DNA of 64,000 nucleotides from Gammaproteobacteria bacterium (lineage in GTDB: Bacteria; Pseudomonadota; Gammaproteobacteria; Steroidobacterales; Steroidobacteraceae), in assembly GCA_028293745.1 (NCBI GenBank), contig JAQGOF010000155.1, forward strand, positions 37,376-101,375. The letters run 5' to 3'. Positions 34,208 to 44,194 of the stretch are shown one piece after another (position 1 is the stretch's first letter; each line of letters begins with the position of its first letter). The notes under the pieces are model-generated. The model did no database searches, was not told where the DNA came from, and saw nothing but the letters and a program-made list of their open reading frames with translations. The position numbers and the translations under genes are program-made.

Positions 34208-35418
34208 CAGGGGGCTCCGGCTGGAGAGCCGAAGTGTTGCATCAGCCGTGTCTTTACGTCGACAGGAGTTACGGACGGACGCGGCAAACCATCCGGTGTG
34301 CCGGCGCGAGTCAGCAGGCGTGCAAAGCGCGGCCCCTGGGTGGGTGGCGATTCCAGCCAGGCACCGATTCGCGCTACATCGTCGGTTTCAAGCGAGGAAG
34401 CGTAGCCGCAGGCAGCCGCAATTTCTGCAAACGACACGTGCCTCGAGACGGTCGCCTGGCCCCCGGTCGAATCGTGAACACCGTTGTCCAGCAACAGGTG
34501 CTGAAGATTGGGTGGTCCATAGGCTCCCACGGTTGCGAAGGCGCCCATGCGCATCAGCGCCGCGCCATCGCCATCCAGTGCAAGCACACGGAGGTCTGGC
34601 CGAGCCAGCGCAAGCCCCAGTGCCAACGGAACTACGCAGCCCATCGATCCGACCATGTACAACTGGTTTGGCCGGTCATCGATCGCGTAGAGCTCGCGGC
34701 CGCAAAATCCCGTCGAAGCCAATACGGCCGTTGAGCCTGCAGGCGTGCGCGTGACGACTTCCCGAAGCGCATCCTGCCGAGATGATCGCGCGTCGGCAGC
34801 CAGGCGAAGGGGTTCCAGCACGGCCTGCGAGGCTGGTGCCACGACTGACGAGCCCGGGGATCGCGAACCGGAGCGCTTTGCGGCCGCGGTGGCACCCGGC
34901 TTCAGAGCGTAGGGAGCTACCGTTCCCTTCTGCATGACCAGGGCATATGGGCGCCCTGTCTCGTCCATGTACGCCGTCGCCCGGTCCAGCGCTGGACCGA
35001 TAGCGTCGATCTCGGATGGAAACAGCTCCCACGGGATCTCCATCGTTTCGAGCATCTTTGGCGTGATCGGTCCCATGAGAGCGTGTTGCGGCTCATCGGG
35101 CACGCCCGGCTGAGCACGCCAGGTGACGATCAGCAGTTGAGGCAGGCGAAACGTCCACGTAAGTGAGGTCAGCGGGCTGACGGCGTTCCCCAATCCGGAA
35201 TTCTGCATCATCGCCACGCCGCGCCCGCGACCGCCCGCCAACGCAACGCCTGCAATCAGAGCGACAGCATCTCCTTCATTCGCCATCGAGACGTACTGCA
35301 GTGAAGGATCCTGCAGCACATAGTTGATGAACGGCGTCAGGTAGGAGCATGGGACGCCGGCGTACCATTCGAAGCCCCGCTCACGCGCGGCTTCGACGAA
35401 ATGGCGCGCCTCAATCAT
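34207..35418 (-). CDS. Phosphonopyruvate decarboxylase
   Basis: A 403-residue thiamine-diphosphate enzyme. The N-terminal PYR domain contains [12 protein letters not shown] and the activating Glu in [15 protein letters not shown] variable linker at about 205-240 precedes the C-terminal PP domain with the TPP motif [15 protein letters not shown] and [14 protein letters not shown]. It converts phosphonopyruvate to phosphonoacetaldehyde, pulling the unfavourable PEP mutase equilibrium forward. The ATG lies eight bases inside the end of the PEP mutase gene, so the two are coupled. All key segments look intact. Confidence 0.93.
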   Translation of the reverse strand: MIEARHFVEAARERGFEWYAGVPCSYLTPFINYVLQDPSLQYVSMANEGDAVALIAGVALAGGRGRGVAMMQNSGLGNAVSPLTSLTWTFRLPQLLIVTWRAQPGVPDEPQHALMGPITPKMLETMEIPWELFPSEIDAIGPALDRATAYMDETGRPYALVMQKGTVAPYALKPGATAAAKRSGSRSPGSSVVAPASQAVLEPLRLAADARSSRQDALREVVTRTPAGSTAVLASTGFCGRELYAIDDRPNQLYMVGSMGCVVPLALGLALARPDLRVLALDGDGAALMRMGAFATVGAYGPPNLQHLLLDNGVHDSTGGQATVSRHVSFAEIAAACGYASSLETDDVARIGAWLESPPTQGPRFARLLTRAGTPDGLPRPSVTPVDVKTRLMQHFGSPAGAP

Positions 35419-37168
35419 GGGGAACCTTGGAGGAAGCGGAGCCATCACCCGGCGTGCTGCCAAAGGGCGTCTGTGCATGCGCGAAGTCCACCGCCTGGCG
35501 AAAATCCTCGAGATCGTTGACACCGCGCCAGTGACCATGGACATACAGCACTTCGACCTGGGCGCCGTCCGCAACCAGCGCGTTCATCAAAGCCGGCATG
35601 TCGAGCGCGTCGAAGTCGGGCCGCTTGCGCAGGCCGGCGAGAGCCGCCTTCAGTTTCACCAGCCCGTCGCGGCTGACCTTGAGCAGGCCAATCCAGCGGC
35701 CGCCGGCTGTTTCCCCCGACTCGCTGTTCTGCGGGTGCTTCGCGCTGACCACCCGCTTCAACAACACGGGAGTGCCAAACAGTCCGCGGTCATCCGCACG
35801 TGAGCAATAGGCGAAATCGCGCACCGTGCGATCGTTCTCGGCGCTCGGCGAGGAGTCCACGACCACGGCAGAATCCGCCTTGCTCTCGACTAGCGCGCGC
35901 AGGACATAGCTGCGGAACAACAGGTCGCCGTACGAAATCACCGTTTCCGCTTCGAGCCCATCGATTGCGCAGGCGAGCGAAGCCAGCTCCCCGGTCTCGG
36001 CGTAATGCTCGTTGACGACCAGTTTGATTCCCGCCGTATCGATCGCATCCACCCGGTAGCCGCCAACTACGGTGATGTCGTTGACATTCTCCTTCTTGAA
36101 GCCGTCGATCAGCCAGCGCAGCAGCGGCTTGCCCGCAATCGGCAGCATGACCTTCGGCCGGTCGGTGGTCATCGCATCCAGCCCACGGCCGCGGGTTGCG
36201 GCCAGCACAACTGCCGAGCGCGAGGCCTCCGATGCCGACAGGTACAGGCGCTCGGCCGCGGAATACTCATCGGCGTCCTGCAACCTGAAGATCTCGTTGA
36301 CCGAAGCCACGCGGTCTTCAACGTTGACCAACGTTTCATTCGTGTGGATTTCCCTGGCCACGCTCTGCATCGCGGCCGTGGCGGCGCGTACCAGGTGATT
36401 CGCCCAGATCACCATACTGATACCGGCCTTGCGGAACACGTCGGTGGGCGTGCTGTAGTATTTCGTAGGCACGATCACCAACGGCGCCCTGCCCGCCCAC
36501 TCGCGAGCAAAAGCCACGATTTCATCGGGCACGGACCGCTTGCTGTGAATGAGAATCGCATCGGCGCCTGCGCGCCGATAGGCCTCCGCCCGGCGCAGCG
36601 CCTCATCCATCCCCCAACCGGCAATCAGCGCCTCGACGCGCGCAACGATGCAGAAATCCGGATCGTTCTGCGTGTCCTTGCCCGCCGCAATCTTGCCGGC
36701 GAACTCGGCCATCTCGGCCAGGGGCTGGCGCTCGCCGTTCAGGAAACTGTTGGTCTTCGGAAACTGCTTGTCCTCGATGCACACGCCGGCGATGCCGCGC
36801 TGCTCGAGCTTGCGGACCAGGCGGCGCATGTTGTTGAAGTTGCCATAGCCCGTGTCGCCATCCAGCAGAATGGGCAGATCACTGGCATCGGCCATGAACT
36901 CCAACATGTCCACGACCTGGGTCCAGCTCGCCTCGTTGTTGTCGCGCACGCCGAACTGCGCCGAAATGGACAACCCCGAGCCCCAGATTCCCTTGAAGCC
37001 CGCTTCGCGCACGATGCGCGCGGACAGGCCGTTATGCGCCTCCATCAGGAATTCGAGCTGGTCGCTCAACAGCATCTGGCGCAAGCGTTCACTGCGTGTC
37101 CTCATGACGCCCTCATTGGCAGCCGGGTCGAGATCACGGGTGGCGGATGATTCCATTGAAGCATTCAT
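35411..37168 (-). CDS. PEP mutase fused to a nucleotidyltransferase domain
   Basis: A 585-residue protein. Residues about 25-310 are phosphoenolpyruvate mutase with the diagnostic [11 protein letters not shown] at 132-142. This enzyme creates the C-P bond. Residues about 318-565 are a sugar-nucleotide-type NTase ([16 protein letters not shown], then ISYGDLLF near 413). The NTase signature reads LAATRGRGL instead of the usual LAAGRGxRL, so a Gly and the Arg are replaced. The domain may be inactive or altered. The start is M1 or M22 (37105); the latter has GAGGG close upstream. It follows the stand-alone NTase by nine bases. Confidence 0.9.
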   Translation of the reverse strand: MNASMESSATRDLDPAANEGVMRTRSERLRQMLLSDQLEFLMEAHNGLSARIVREAGFKGIWGSGLSISAQFGVRDNNEASWTQVVDMLEFMADASDLPILLDGDTGYGNFNNMRRLVRKLEQRGIAGVCIEDKQFPKTNSFLNGERQPLAEMAEFAGKIAAGKDTQNDPDFCIVARVEALIAGWGMDEALRRAEAYRRAGADAILIHSKRSVPDEIVAFAREWAGRAPLVIVPTKYYSTPTDVFRKAGISMVIWANHLVRAATAAMQSVAREIHTNETLVNVEDRVASVNEIFRLQDADEYSAAERLYLSASEASRSAVVLAATRGRGLDAMTTDRPKVMLPIAGKPLLRWLIDGFKKENVNDITVVGGYRVDAIDTAGIKLVVNEHYAETGELASLACAIDGLEAETVISYGDLLFRSYVLRALVESKADSAVVVDSSPSAENDRTVRDFAYCSRADDRGLFGTPVLLKRVVSAKHPQNSESGETAGGRWIGLLKVSRDGLVKLKAALAGLRKRPDFDALDMPALMNALVADGAQVEVLYVHGHWRGVNDLEDFRQAVDFAHAQTPFGSTPGDGSASSKVPHD

Positions 37169-37177
37169 TGCGGCGAT

Positions 37178-37969
37178 CTAAGGCAGCGGCGGAAGTTGGG
37201 GCAGCACCGTGCGCGCCGCCCGGGAAACGTCATTCGGAAAATCAATCTCGATCCAGGGCAACCCGGTGACATCGGCGACGTCGATGACCTGGCTGCCGCT
37301 GTTCTCATGGTCGAAAGTCACCTGCGGCGCTTTCTCCAGCAGCAGGTCCCGGACCGCCTCCTCGTGCGGCATGTTGGCGCGGCCACTCTCGACATAGCCG
37401 GCCACGAGGGTCGCGAGCCTGCGCGCACCCGCCGGGTCGAATCGGAAAAAACCAACCGACTCGCCGATGGTGTCATATTGCAAGCCGGCTGCAACCTGCT
37501 TGCGAAGCTCGACCGGCACTCCATCGCGCACGCACACCTTGACAGGCTCGTCACCCGCTTCGAACTCGCGGTCGATCAGGATGCGGTTGACAGGCTTCTG
37601 CCCGGCTACCAGCGCAGTCATGATTCCCTCGTGATACAGCACATCAGCGTCCATCAGCAGTACGTCGCCGCCGCGAGTCATGGCTCGTGCAACGGTGTGA
37701 ACCGTCAGGACACTTCCGAGCTCGAAGCCCTCGTTCAATACGATCTCGGGACGCGGCATCCAGCGCAACCGATCGAGCTCGGCCTCCACCAGATCGTGCC
37801 GGAAGCCCAGGGCCAGCACGACGTCCTCGACGCCGGCTTTTTTCAGAAGCACGAGATGCCGCTCGAGCAGCGTCCTCCCGTCGAATCGCAACAGGCACTT
37901 GGGCAGTTGCTCCTCTTCCGGTTGTTGCAGGCGCATCCCACGGCCCGCGGCAAGAATGATGGCGCGCAT
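37178..37969 (-). CDS. Cytidylyltransferase-like NTase (PntC-like candidate)
   Basis: A 263-residue protein with canonical NTase motifs: LAAGRGMRL at the N terminus, LPKCLLRFDGRTLLE, and the metal-binding Asp in VLLMDADVLY. In phosphonate clusters such NTases activate aminoethylphosphonate or related phosphonates as CMP esters. The adjacent PEP mutase and the CDP-alcohol phosphotransferase upstream support that role, but the substrate is inferred. It has an intact signature, unlike the domain fused to PEP mutase. Confidence 0.82.
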   Translation of the reverse strand: MRAIILAAGRGMRLQQPEEEQLPKCLLRFDGRTLLERHLVLLKKAGVEDVVLALGFRHDLVEAELDRLRWMPRPEIVLNEGFELGSVLTVHTVARAMTRGGDVLLMDADVLYHEGIMTALVAGQKPVNRILIDREFEAGDEPVKVCVRDGVPVELRKQVAAGLQYDTIGESVGFFRFDPAGARRLATLVAGYVESGRANMPHEEAVRDLLLEKAPQVTFDHENSGSQVIDVADVTGLPWIEIDFPNDVSRAARTVLPQLPPLP

Positions 37970-37991
37970 TGAGTTCCTTATCGCAGTCGCA

Positions 37992-38978
37992 TTATATGGC
38001 CAGGCGGCGCCGCCGGCCTCGTTCGGACAGATGCAGGTACAACAATCCAGGCACGCCCAGCAGCACCTCGCGCGCCCGCTTCGCGAGAGACAAGGCGAGC
38101 GCAGTCTCGGGGCGCAGGCCTACGAGCGGCGCGAGAAGCAGATAACCCCCCTCCTGCACACCCAGCGATCCAGGGATCGCAAAGCCTGCCGCGCGAATGG
38201 CCTGACCCAGGCTTTCCAACATCAGCGCATCGCTCCAACCCACGGGGAAGCGCAGCAACTGCAGGATTACGTAGACTTCCGCGGTGCCGATCAGCCAGCC
38301 GAGAAGGCTCAGGAAGAAACTGGCGGCAACCCGTCCCGTGCGCCCATAGGCATCCTGGACGGCCGAATCGATCGCGTCGGCCTGGCTCGTGACCTTCGAC
38401 CAATCGCGTTTGCCGGCAAATCGCGCCAGCGCGCGCATCAACTTGCCAAACAGTCCACGCCGTTGCATCAGGTAGAACCCGGCCAGGCAGAATGCCAGCA
38501 CACCGCTGGCCAGCAACAACGCGGTGCGCACGGAATGCTCGGAAGCCTGGCTGGCGTGCGCACCCAACAGCATCATGCCCAGCAGCGCAAAAATAATCTG
38601 CGCAAGGGTCTGAAGCGTCGTGCTGACCGTCACTCCGGCGGCAGCGTCGCGCATCGACATGCCGCGCTGCACGAGGTAACGCACCATGACTACCGGCCCG
38701 CCGATGGGCCCGGCTGGCAGGAAGCTGTTGGCGGACTCGCCTACCCAGCGCGCAAACACCGCATCGCGCAGCGAGCTGCGCACCTTCGTGGTGTCGAACA
38801 TTACCCTGATTGACGCGGCGTCCAGGACCAGTGGCACTACATGTATCAGGGCGACCAGGGGCAGCCCCCATCCGGCAACGGCCAATGTTGCAAACACGGC
38901 CGTGAAGCCCTGGGAGATCAGCACGCCCGCGAAGAGCAGCACGCCCGCTGACAGCAGCCAGATCGCCGCCCGGGTCAT
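37992..38978 (-). CDS. HpnL/AglD2-like polytopic membrane protein
   Basis: About 328 residues with eight hydrophobic segments and a basic C terminus (SERGRRRR). The pattern WVGESANSFLPAGPIGGPVVM and SLGVQEGGYLLLAPLVG is that of the lysylphosphatidylglycerol-synthase transmembrane family (UPF0104). This family includes HpnL of hopanoid loci and flippase-like subunits. It may move the modified lipid across the inner membrane. The start overlaps the oxygenase stop as ATGA; the longer upstream frame is not used. Confidence 0.83.
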   Translation of the reverse strand: MTRAAIWLLSAGVLLFAGVLISQGFTAVFATLAVAGWGLPLVALIHVVPLVLDAASIRVMFDTTKVRSSLRDAVFARWVGESANSFLPAGPIGGPVVMVRYLVQRGMSMRDAAAGVTVSTTLQTLAQIIFALLGMMLLGAHASQASEHSVRTALLLASGVLAFCLAGFYLMQRRGLFGKLMRALARFAGKRDWSKVTSQADAIDSAVQDAYGRTGRVAASFFLSLLGWLIGTAEVYVILQLLRFPVGWSDALMLESLGQAIRAAGFAIPGSLGVQEGGYLLLAPLVGLRPETALALSLAKRAREVLLGVPGLLYLHLSERGRRRRLAI

Positions 38979-39682
38979 GGGGTGCCCTTGCGGCTGAAGA
39001 CCTGTCGGAGGCCGAAATAAGCGACGGCATCCTTCAGATTGGAGATCAGCCGCCACCAGGGATGCATGCTCTGATCAGTTACATACTCGAAGGTCAGCGA
39101 GACGCGCTTTTCGTTCTCGGCCAGGGGCGTAATACGGTGCCGGAGCTTGTCCCCATCAAAGAATACCAGGCCGCCCGGTGGAATCTGCACCGAGCCTGGA
39201 ACGACGGGAACGCCATCCTCACGTGTGTGCAACTCATAGTCGAGGCGGCACGACGATTCATCCAGCACACCGAGCAGCAGCGTGTAGCGGCGGCCAGCAT
39301 AGTACGAAGTATCATAGTGCCAGCCGATGTGGTCGCCCGGCCGCGTGTAGAAATACAGGGCGTACGCATGGGGGTCGTTGGGAGGCGAGAGCTGCAGCCG
39401 TTCCCCCGCCAACTGCTCCAACACGCCGAGCAAGGCCGGCGAGCGATACAACTCGGCAATGAACGGAGCGAGCCGGTCGATCCTGTGGCGGCTGACGCTG
39501 CCGCCCTGCTTGTGGCCCGGCAGGTAGTTGCGGTTGATCGCGGGCTCGACCGCCGCAACCGAGGAAACCAGCTGGGCCGTGACTTCGGGTGCGAGGAAGT
39601 CGGACAGATACACGAAGGCGCCCTGCCGGACAAACTCGCTGCGCAGGGATTGCGTGTCGAGCTGGCCCACGCGTGCGTCCAT
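38975..39682 (-). CDS. 2-oxoglutarate/Fe(II)-dependent oxygenase
   Basis: A 235-residue double-stranded beta-helix protein. The iron ligands are visible as GWHYDTSYY (H-x-D) and DKLRHRITPL (distal His), with the 2OG-binding Arg in NEKRVSLTFEYV. Its place between the CDP-alcohol phosphotransferase and the HpnL-like gene suggests that it hydroxylates the phosphonate head group or the lipid. The substrate is not deducible. It overlaps the next gene by four bases. Confidence 0.83.
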   Translation of the reverse strand: MDARVGQLDTQSLRSEFVRQGAFVYLSDFLAPEVTAQLVSSVAAVEPAINRNYLPGHKQGGSVSRHRIDRLAPFIAELYRSPALLGVLEQLAGERLQLSPPNDPHAYALYFYTRPGDHIGWHYDTSYYAGRRYTLLLGVLDESSCRLDYELHTREDGVPVVPGSVQIPPGGLVFFDGDKLRHRITPLAENEKRVSLTFEYVTDQSMHPWWRLISNLKDAVAYFGLRQVFSRKGTP

Positions 39683-39699
39683 CGCTCGATGGAGACTGA

Positions 39700-40380
39700 T
39701 CAGGTCGCCCCCGAGGTCCGCCCGGCTTCGACGGGGTGCAGACGATGCAGCACGCGCCGGTAGTCGATCACCACCCAGAGAGCAAACAAGGGAGTGCCCA
39801 GGCAGGCTGCTATCAGGAAAGGGGGCAGGCCGTCGAAGAGGGTCACGAGCGGCAGGAGGTACAGCACGTCTTCGGTTTCGAACCCGCCCAGCGAGGCCTG
39901 TTTGCTCGCAGCCTTGCCGCCCATTCGCTCGATGCGCATGCGCAGGTAGAAGACCAATGCGATCGCGATGCCGGTAACCAGACCGAGCAGGGCCGCTGGC
40001 ATCTGCAGCACGGACCCAACTCTCGCGCCCAGACCGACGCCAATGGCCATGAACACCAGGATCGTGACCACAGCGTCACTCGCCAGATCGTAAATGTGAC
40101 CGATGCGGCTGGTTTTGCCGCTGATGCGCGCCAGCTCGCCGTCAGTGTGATCGAGAAAATTCGACAGGACGAGTAGCAAGGCACCGATGTTCGTCCAGCC
40201 GTACGTACCGGGCAGGAAGGCAGCCGCAGCGGCGAGGCCAAAGGCGAGACGGACGGTCGTCAGGTGATTCGGGGTCGCCCGGCTGTCCTTCAGCGGGGTG
40301 ACCAGGCGACGCGCCAGCCGTGCGTCCCAAGGCCGGTGCGTCACTCGGACAGGACGGGAAAAAAGCGGTGGCTCGGGCAT
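39700..40380 (-). CDS. CDP-alcohol phosphatidyltransferase-family enzyme
   Basis: A 226-residue membrane protein. The complete family signature D-x2-DG-x2-AR-x8-G-x3-D-x3-D is visible as DHTDGELAR, eight residues, then GHIYDLASD. Several transmembrane helices flank it. Members join a CMP-activated head group or lipid to an alcohol. Beside a cytidylyltransferase and phosphonate synthesis genes, it probably transfers a CMP-phosphonate onto a lipid hydroxyl. A normal phosphatidylglycerol- or cardiolipin-type role is the alternative. It precedes the oxygenase by 17 bases. Confidence 0.87.
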   Translation of the reverse strand: MPEPPLFSRPVRVTHRPWDARLARRLVTPLKDSRATPNHLTTVRLAFGLAAAAAFLPGTYGWTNIGALLLVLSNFLDHTDGELARISGKTSRIGHIYDLASDAVVTILVFMAIGVGLGARVGSVLQMPAALLGLVTGIAIALVFYLRMRIERMGGKAASKQASLGGFETEDVLYLLPLVTLFDGLPPFLIAACLGTPLFALWVVIDYRRVLHRLHPVEAGRTSGAT

Positions 40381-40461
40381 GATCGATGTATTTTACGCTC
40401 GTTTGCAGGGGCATCCAACGGAAATGCCTCCCTCGAAAGGCGGACCTTGAGCGCGCAGGAT

Positions 40462-41448
40462 CTAAGGCAGCGACCCCTGCTCGCGCAGCCACGCAATGGC
40501 ATCGCGCAATGCTTCCGTGGGTGAGCGCCATTGATATCCCAGCTCACGGCTTGCCTTGGCACTCGAGAAGAACATCCGCTTGCGCGCCATGCGCACACCT
40601 TCGAGTGTGATTCGACCGGGGCGCCCTGTTACCCGCGCAACGGCCTCGGCTACGTAGGCGATGGGGAGCACAACTCCCGTTGCCAGGCGAATACGGGGCG
40701 GTTTCCTGCCCACGAGCTGCGCAATCTCAAACAGGATCTCACGCAGTGTCATGTCCTGGCCGCCCAGAATGTAGCGTTCGCCCGGACGGCCGCGGTGGAA
40801 TGCCAGCAGATGACCTGCGGCAACATCGTCAACATGTACGATGTTGAGTCCCGTATCGACATAGGCAGGCATTCGTCCGGCAGCCGCGTCCAGGACCAAC
40901 TGGCCGGTTGGCGTTGGTTTGACGTCTCCCGGCCCGATTGGTGTCGATGGGTTGACGATCACCACGGGCATACCCGACAGAGCCGACTCTCGCACGAGCT
41001 GCTCCGCAAGAAACTTGGAGCGCTTGTAGTGACCGATCATGTCGGCGACCCCGACAGGGGTATCTTCGCTGCCGGGTGACCCGTCAGCAGGAATACCAAC
41101 CGTGGCCACGCTGCTGGTGTAGACGACACGCCGGACGCCGGCTTGGCGAGACGCTTCGAGGATGTTGCGGGTCCCGTCGACGTTGGTTTCATAGAGCTGT
41201 CGCGGGTCGGGGGCGCCGAGCCGGTAGTCTGCCGCGACGTGAAAGAGCGCCTCGCACCCCACGAGAGCACGCTCGAGTGACGGCCTGTCGGCCAGGTTAC
41301 CTTCGCTGACGTCCACGGGCAGGGCCTGGATGTTGCGCCGATCCGATCCCGGGCGAGCGAGCGCCCGAACCTGCCACCCCTCCCGAACCAGCGCGCGCGC
41401 AACAGCCGCGCCGACAAACCCGGTAGCGCCCGTAACCAACGCTCTCAT
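40462..41448 (-). CDS. hpnA: Hopanoid-associated sugar epimerase HpnA
   Basis: A 328-residue extended short-chain dehydrogenase. The Rossmann motif is GATGFVGAAVA, the active-site Tyr-Lys lies in HYKRSKFLAEQ, and the family segments VVIVNPSTPIGPGDVKPTPTG and NIVHVDDVA are present. HpnA is regularly found in hopanoid loci, although its substrate is unsettled. It overlaps hpnG by four bases. It is followed after about 80 bases by the phosphonolipid-type genes on the same strand. Confidence 0.93.
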   Translation of the reverse strand: MRALVTGATGFVGAAVARALVREGWQVRALARPGSDRRNIQALPVDVSEGNLADRPSLERALVGCEALFHVAADYRLGAPDPRQLYETNVDGTRNILEASRQAGVRRVVYTSSVATVGIPADGSPGSEDTPVGVADMIGHYKRSKFLAEQLVRESALSGMPVVIVNPSTPIGPGDVKPTPTGQLVLDAAAGRMPAYVDTGLNIVHVDDVAAGHLLAFHRGRPGERYILGGQDMTLREILFEIAQLVGRKPPRIRLATGVVLPIAYVAEAVARVTGRPGRITLEGVRMARKRMFFSSAKASRELGYQWRSPTEALRDAIAWLREQGSLP

Positions 41449-42191
41449 GGCAAGCGGGCGTCGGGTGCCGGGGAAACTGCGTACGGCGCCAACGAGCCAG
41501 TTCTGGCAATCGCGGCCAGAGAGCGATTGGCCGCCCGGTAGCGACGCGCCAACCTGATCAGGGGCGCCAGCTCGTTGGGCGCGAGAGCCAACGCGCCAAT
41601 CAAACGCCAGATCTGAAGATGCCCCTCATTGTCGGCCGCCGCGGTTACCGCACGCGGTAAGACATCGGTCGCACTATCGACAACGACGCGCACAGCGATG
41701 AAGGGTAATTGGTGCCGTGCGGCAACTTCGCCCACTGCTGCGCTTTCCATATCCACGGCCGCGGCACCGGTGGCGCGGAACAACTCGGCTTTGTCCGCAA
41801 CCGAACCGATGGCGCGGGCGCTCGTCAGCAGCCTGCCACCGCGGACCGGCGCGAAGGCCGCGACCGCGCAACTCAACCGGTCCCGCCAGGCAGGAGCCGT
41901 GTTGAAGCTCTGTCGCTCTGACCCGATCACCTCGGTGGGCAGAAGAATGGCGCCGGCATCCAGGGTTGGGTCGAGCCCTCCTGCCATCCCCCAGCTGGCA
42001 AGGGCAGTGGCGCCCGCCTCGATCAGAGCGCGGGACCCAGCAGCGGCTGCCGAGCCGCCCATCCCGGTGACGGCCACGAGTGTTCCATCGGCAAGGGATG
42101 CCAGCGAGGGCACTTGCAAACGGACTGTCGGCCCCAGGTGTCGCGCTTCCGAGGCCAGGGCGCATACGATCCCGACTACGTTCAGTGCCAA
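41445..42191 (-). CDS. hpnG: Adenosylhopane nucleosidase/phosphorylase HpnG
   Basis: A 248-residue protein of the purine nucleoside phosphorylase/MTA nucleosidase superfamily, with VVGIVCALASEAR at the N terminus and the ribose-binding region AVDMESAAVGEVA. HpnG removes adenine from adenosylhopane made by HpnH, giving ribosylhopane. It overlaps the squalene-hopene cyclase stop by ten bases and the hpnA start by four. Confidence 0.92.
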   Translation of the reverse strand: MALNVVGIVCALASEARHLGPTVRLQVPSLASLADGTLVAVTGMGGSAAAAGSRALIEAGATALASWGMAGGLDPTLDAGAILLPTEVIGSERQSFNTAPAWRDRLSCAVAAFAPVRGGRLLTSARAIGSVADKAELFRATGAAAVDMESAAVGEVAARHQLPFIAVRVVVDSATDVLPRAVTAAADNEGHLQIWRLIGALALAPNELAPLIRLARRYRAANRSLAAIARTGSLAPYAVSPAPDARLP

Positions 42192-44194
42192 TGTGCGGCT
42201 CCGGGCCGCACGAGGTTGCGATACGCGGAGAGTGCCCAGAGCGGGAAGTACGCGCAGTAACCGTGGTACTTCAGATAAAACACCCTCGGGAAACCTGGTG
42301 CGGTGAAGTGCGGATCAGTCCAGAGACCATCCGCCTGTTGTGTACGCAGCAGGTATTCGATGCCGCAGCGCACAGCGACAGAGCCCGCCTCCCCGACCGC
42401 CATCAGCCCAAGGAGTGCCCATGCCGTCTGGTGCGGCGTGCTGTCCGTCTTCTCGTTCAGGTGCTGCTTGCACGCGTACCCGTCATTGCTCTCACCCCAG
42501 CCGCCATCCGGATTCTGCCTGCCGATGAGCCAGGTCACCGCGCGGTGTACGGCCTCGTCATCCGGACCGATGCCCGCTTGTCCAAACGCGGCGAGTACGG
42601 ACCACGTCCCGTAGATGTAGTTGGTTCCCCAGCGGCCAAACCACGGGCCTTCGGCCATCTGTTCCTTGCGCAAAAAGGCAATTGCGCGCCTCAGGGGCTC
42701 CCGGTCCTGCGGCCGGCCAACCAGCGACATCGCCGCCACGACGCGCGCCGTCACGTCACTGGTCGGCGGATCCAACAGTGCCCCGTGATCGGCAAACGGG
42801 ATCTGATTGAGGTTGTAGTGTGTGTTGTCGACATCGAATGCCGCAAACCCGCCATCGCTGCTCTGCATTCCCGCGAGCCAGTCCAGCGCGCTCTCGATGC
42901 TGGCCGCGTAGCGGGACGGGTCGTTTGCCTGGTGCATGGCCCAGACGATGACGGCCGTATCATCCAGGTCGGGGTAGTGGCCGTTGGCAAACTGGAACGG
43001 CCAGCCACCGCCTTGCAGATGCGGGCGGCTGACCTGCCAGTCGCCCGGCTCATCCGCGAGTTGCTTGCTCTTGAGCCAGCCGAGCGCCGCATCCGTAGCT
43101 GCTACCGCCGGCATGCCGCCGGCTTCCTGCAGCGCGAGGCCCGCGAGCGCGGTGTCCCAGACTGGCGATACACACGGCTGACAGTAGGCGCTGTTGTCGT
43201 GCACCACGAGCAACTTCTGCAGGGCGCGCTTGGCTGTGACGACCCGCGGGTCATCGCTGGGATAGCCGAGCAGCACCATCGCTTCGAGAGCGTTGACCAT
43301 TGCGGGGAAGATTGCACCCAGGCCATCCTCGCCATTCAAGCGCGCCAGGAACCAGGATTCGGCACGGCGGGTCGCTGCCGCCCGCATGCTCTTCGGAATC
43401 AGGAAATCCAAACTCCGGAAGACACGATCAACGACTAGAAATGCCCTGGCGAGCACCTTCGCACGCGTGCTGGAGCGTTCCGGTCCCAGCCGGAAATACG
43501 TGTGCTCGCGCTCGGGCGGCGTCACGAACAACTCGCGCACATCCACATTGCGCGGATTTTTGGCCTTAGGTTTATAGGTGCACAGGATGAACAGGGGCAC
43601 CATCACGGTCCGCGACCAGTAGGACACCTTGTCGAGATGAAACGGAAACCAGCGCGGCATCAGCATGATTTCGACAGGGATATACGGAACGGCGCGCCAG
43701 GGAACCTGTCCAAACAGGGCGAGCGCGATTCGTGTGAACACGTTGGCCCGCGCGGCGCCACCACGCTCGAGAATGGCCTTGCGTGCCCGCACCATGTGCG
43801 GCTCGTCCGGGCTGTCGCCCGCAAGCTTCAGAGCGTAATAGGCCTTGACGGTGCAGCTGATGTCGAGCTCGCCGCCGTAGTACAGCGGCCAGCCACCATG
43901 CTCCGCCTGATGCGCGCGCAGATACACCGCGATTCTGGCTTCCAGCGACGAATCGATCTCGTCGAGGTAGTGCATCATCATGATGTATTCAGCCGGGATG
44001 GTGCAGTCGGCCTCCAGCTCGAACACCCAGTAGCCCTGCTCGCTCTGGCGGTTGAGCAGCTCGTCGCGCGCAGCGTCGATGCTGCGGTTGAGCGACAGGT
44101 GCTCGGCGTGACGCTCGAGCTTCTGCGCCTGCAGCTGCTGGCGGCTGTTATGTTTGTTGGCGGCGGCGTCGAGCGCGCGGGAATTACGACTCAA
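42182..44194 (-). CDS. shc: Squalene-hopene cyclase
   Basis: A 670-residue class II triterpene cyclase of normal length. The catalytic acid motif DLDDTA is near residue 408. Several QW repeats are visible, among them QNPDGGWGES. It folds squalene into hopene at the inner membrane and is the committing step of hopanoid synthesis. It overlaps the squalene synthase by four bases and hpnG by ten. Confidence 0.97.
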   Translation of the reverse strand: MSRNSRALDAAANKHNSRQQLQAQKLERHAEHLSLNRSIDAARDELLNRQSEQGYWVFELEADCTIPAEYIMMMHYLDEIDSSLEARIAVYLRAHQAEHGGWPLYYGGELDISCTVKAYYALKLAGDSPDEPHMVRARKAILERGGAARANVFTRIALALFGQVPWRAVPYIPVEIMLMPRWFPFHLDKVSYWSRTVMVPLFILCTYKPKAKNPRNVDVRELFVTPPEREHTYFRLGPERSSTRAKVLARAFLVVDRVFRSLDFLIPKSMRAAATRRAESWFLARLNGEDGLGAIFPAMVNALEAMVLLGYPSDDPRVVTAKRALQKLLVVHDNSAYCQPCVSPVWDTALAGLALQEAGGMPAVAATDAALGWLKSKQLADEPGDWQVSRPHLQGGGWPFQFANGHYPDLDDTAVIVWAMHQANDPSRYAASIESALDWLAGMQSSDGGFAAFDVDNTHYNLNQIPFADHGALLDPPTSDVTARVVAAMSLVGRPQDREPLRRAIAFLRKEQMAEGPWFGRWGTNYIYGTWSVLAAFGQAGIGPDDEAVHRAVTWLIGRQNPDGGWGESNDGYACKQHLNEKTDSTPHQTAWALLGLMAVGEAGSVAVRCGIEYLLRTQQADGLWTDPHFTAPGFPRVFYLKYHGYCAYFPLWALSAYRNLVRPGAAHWH

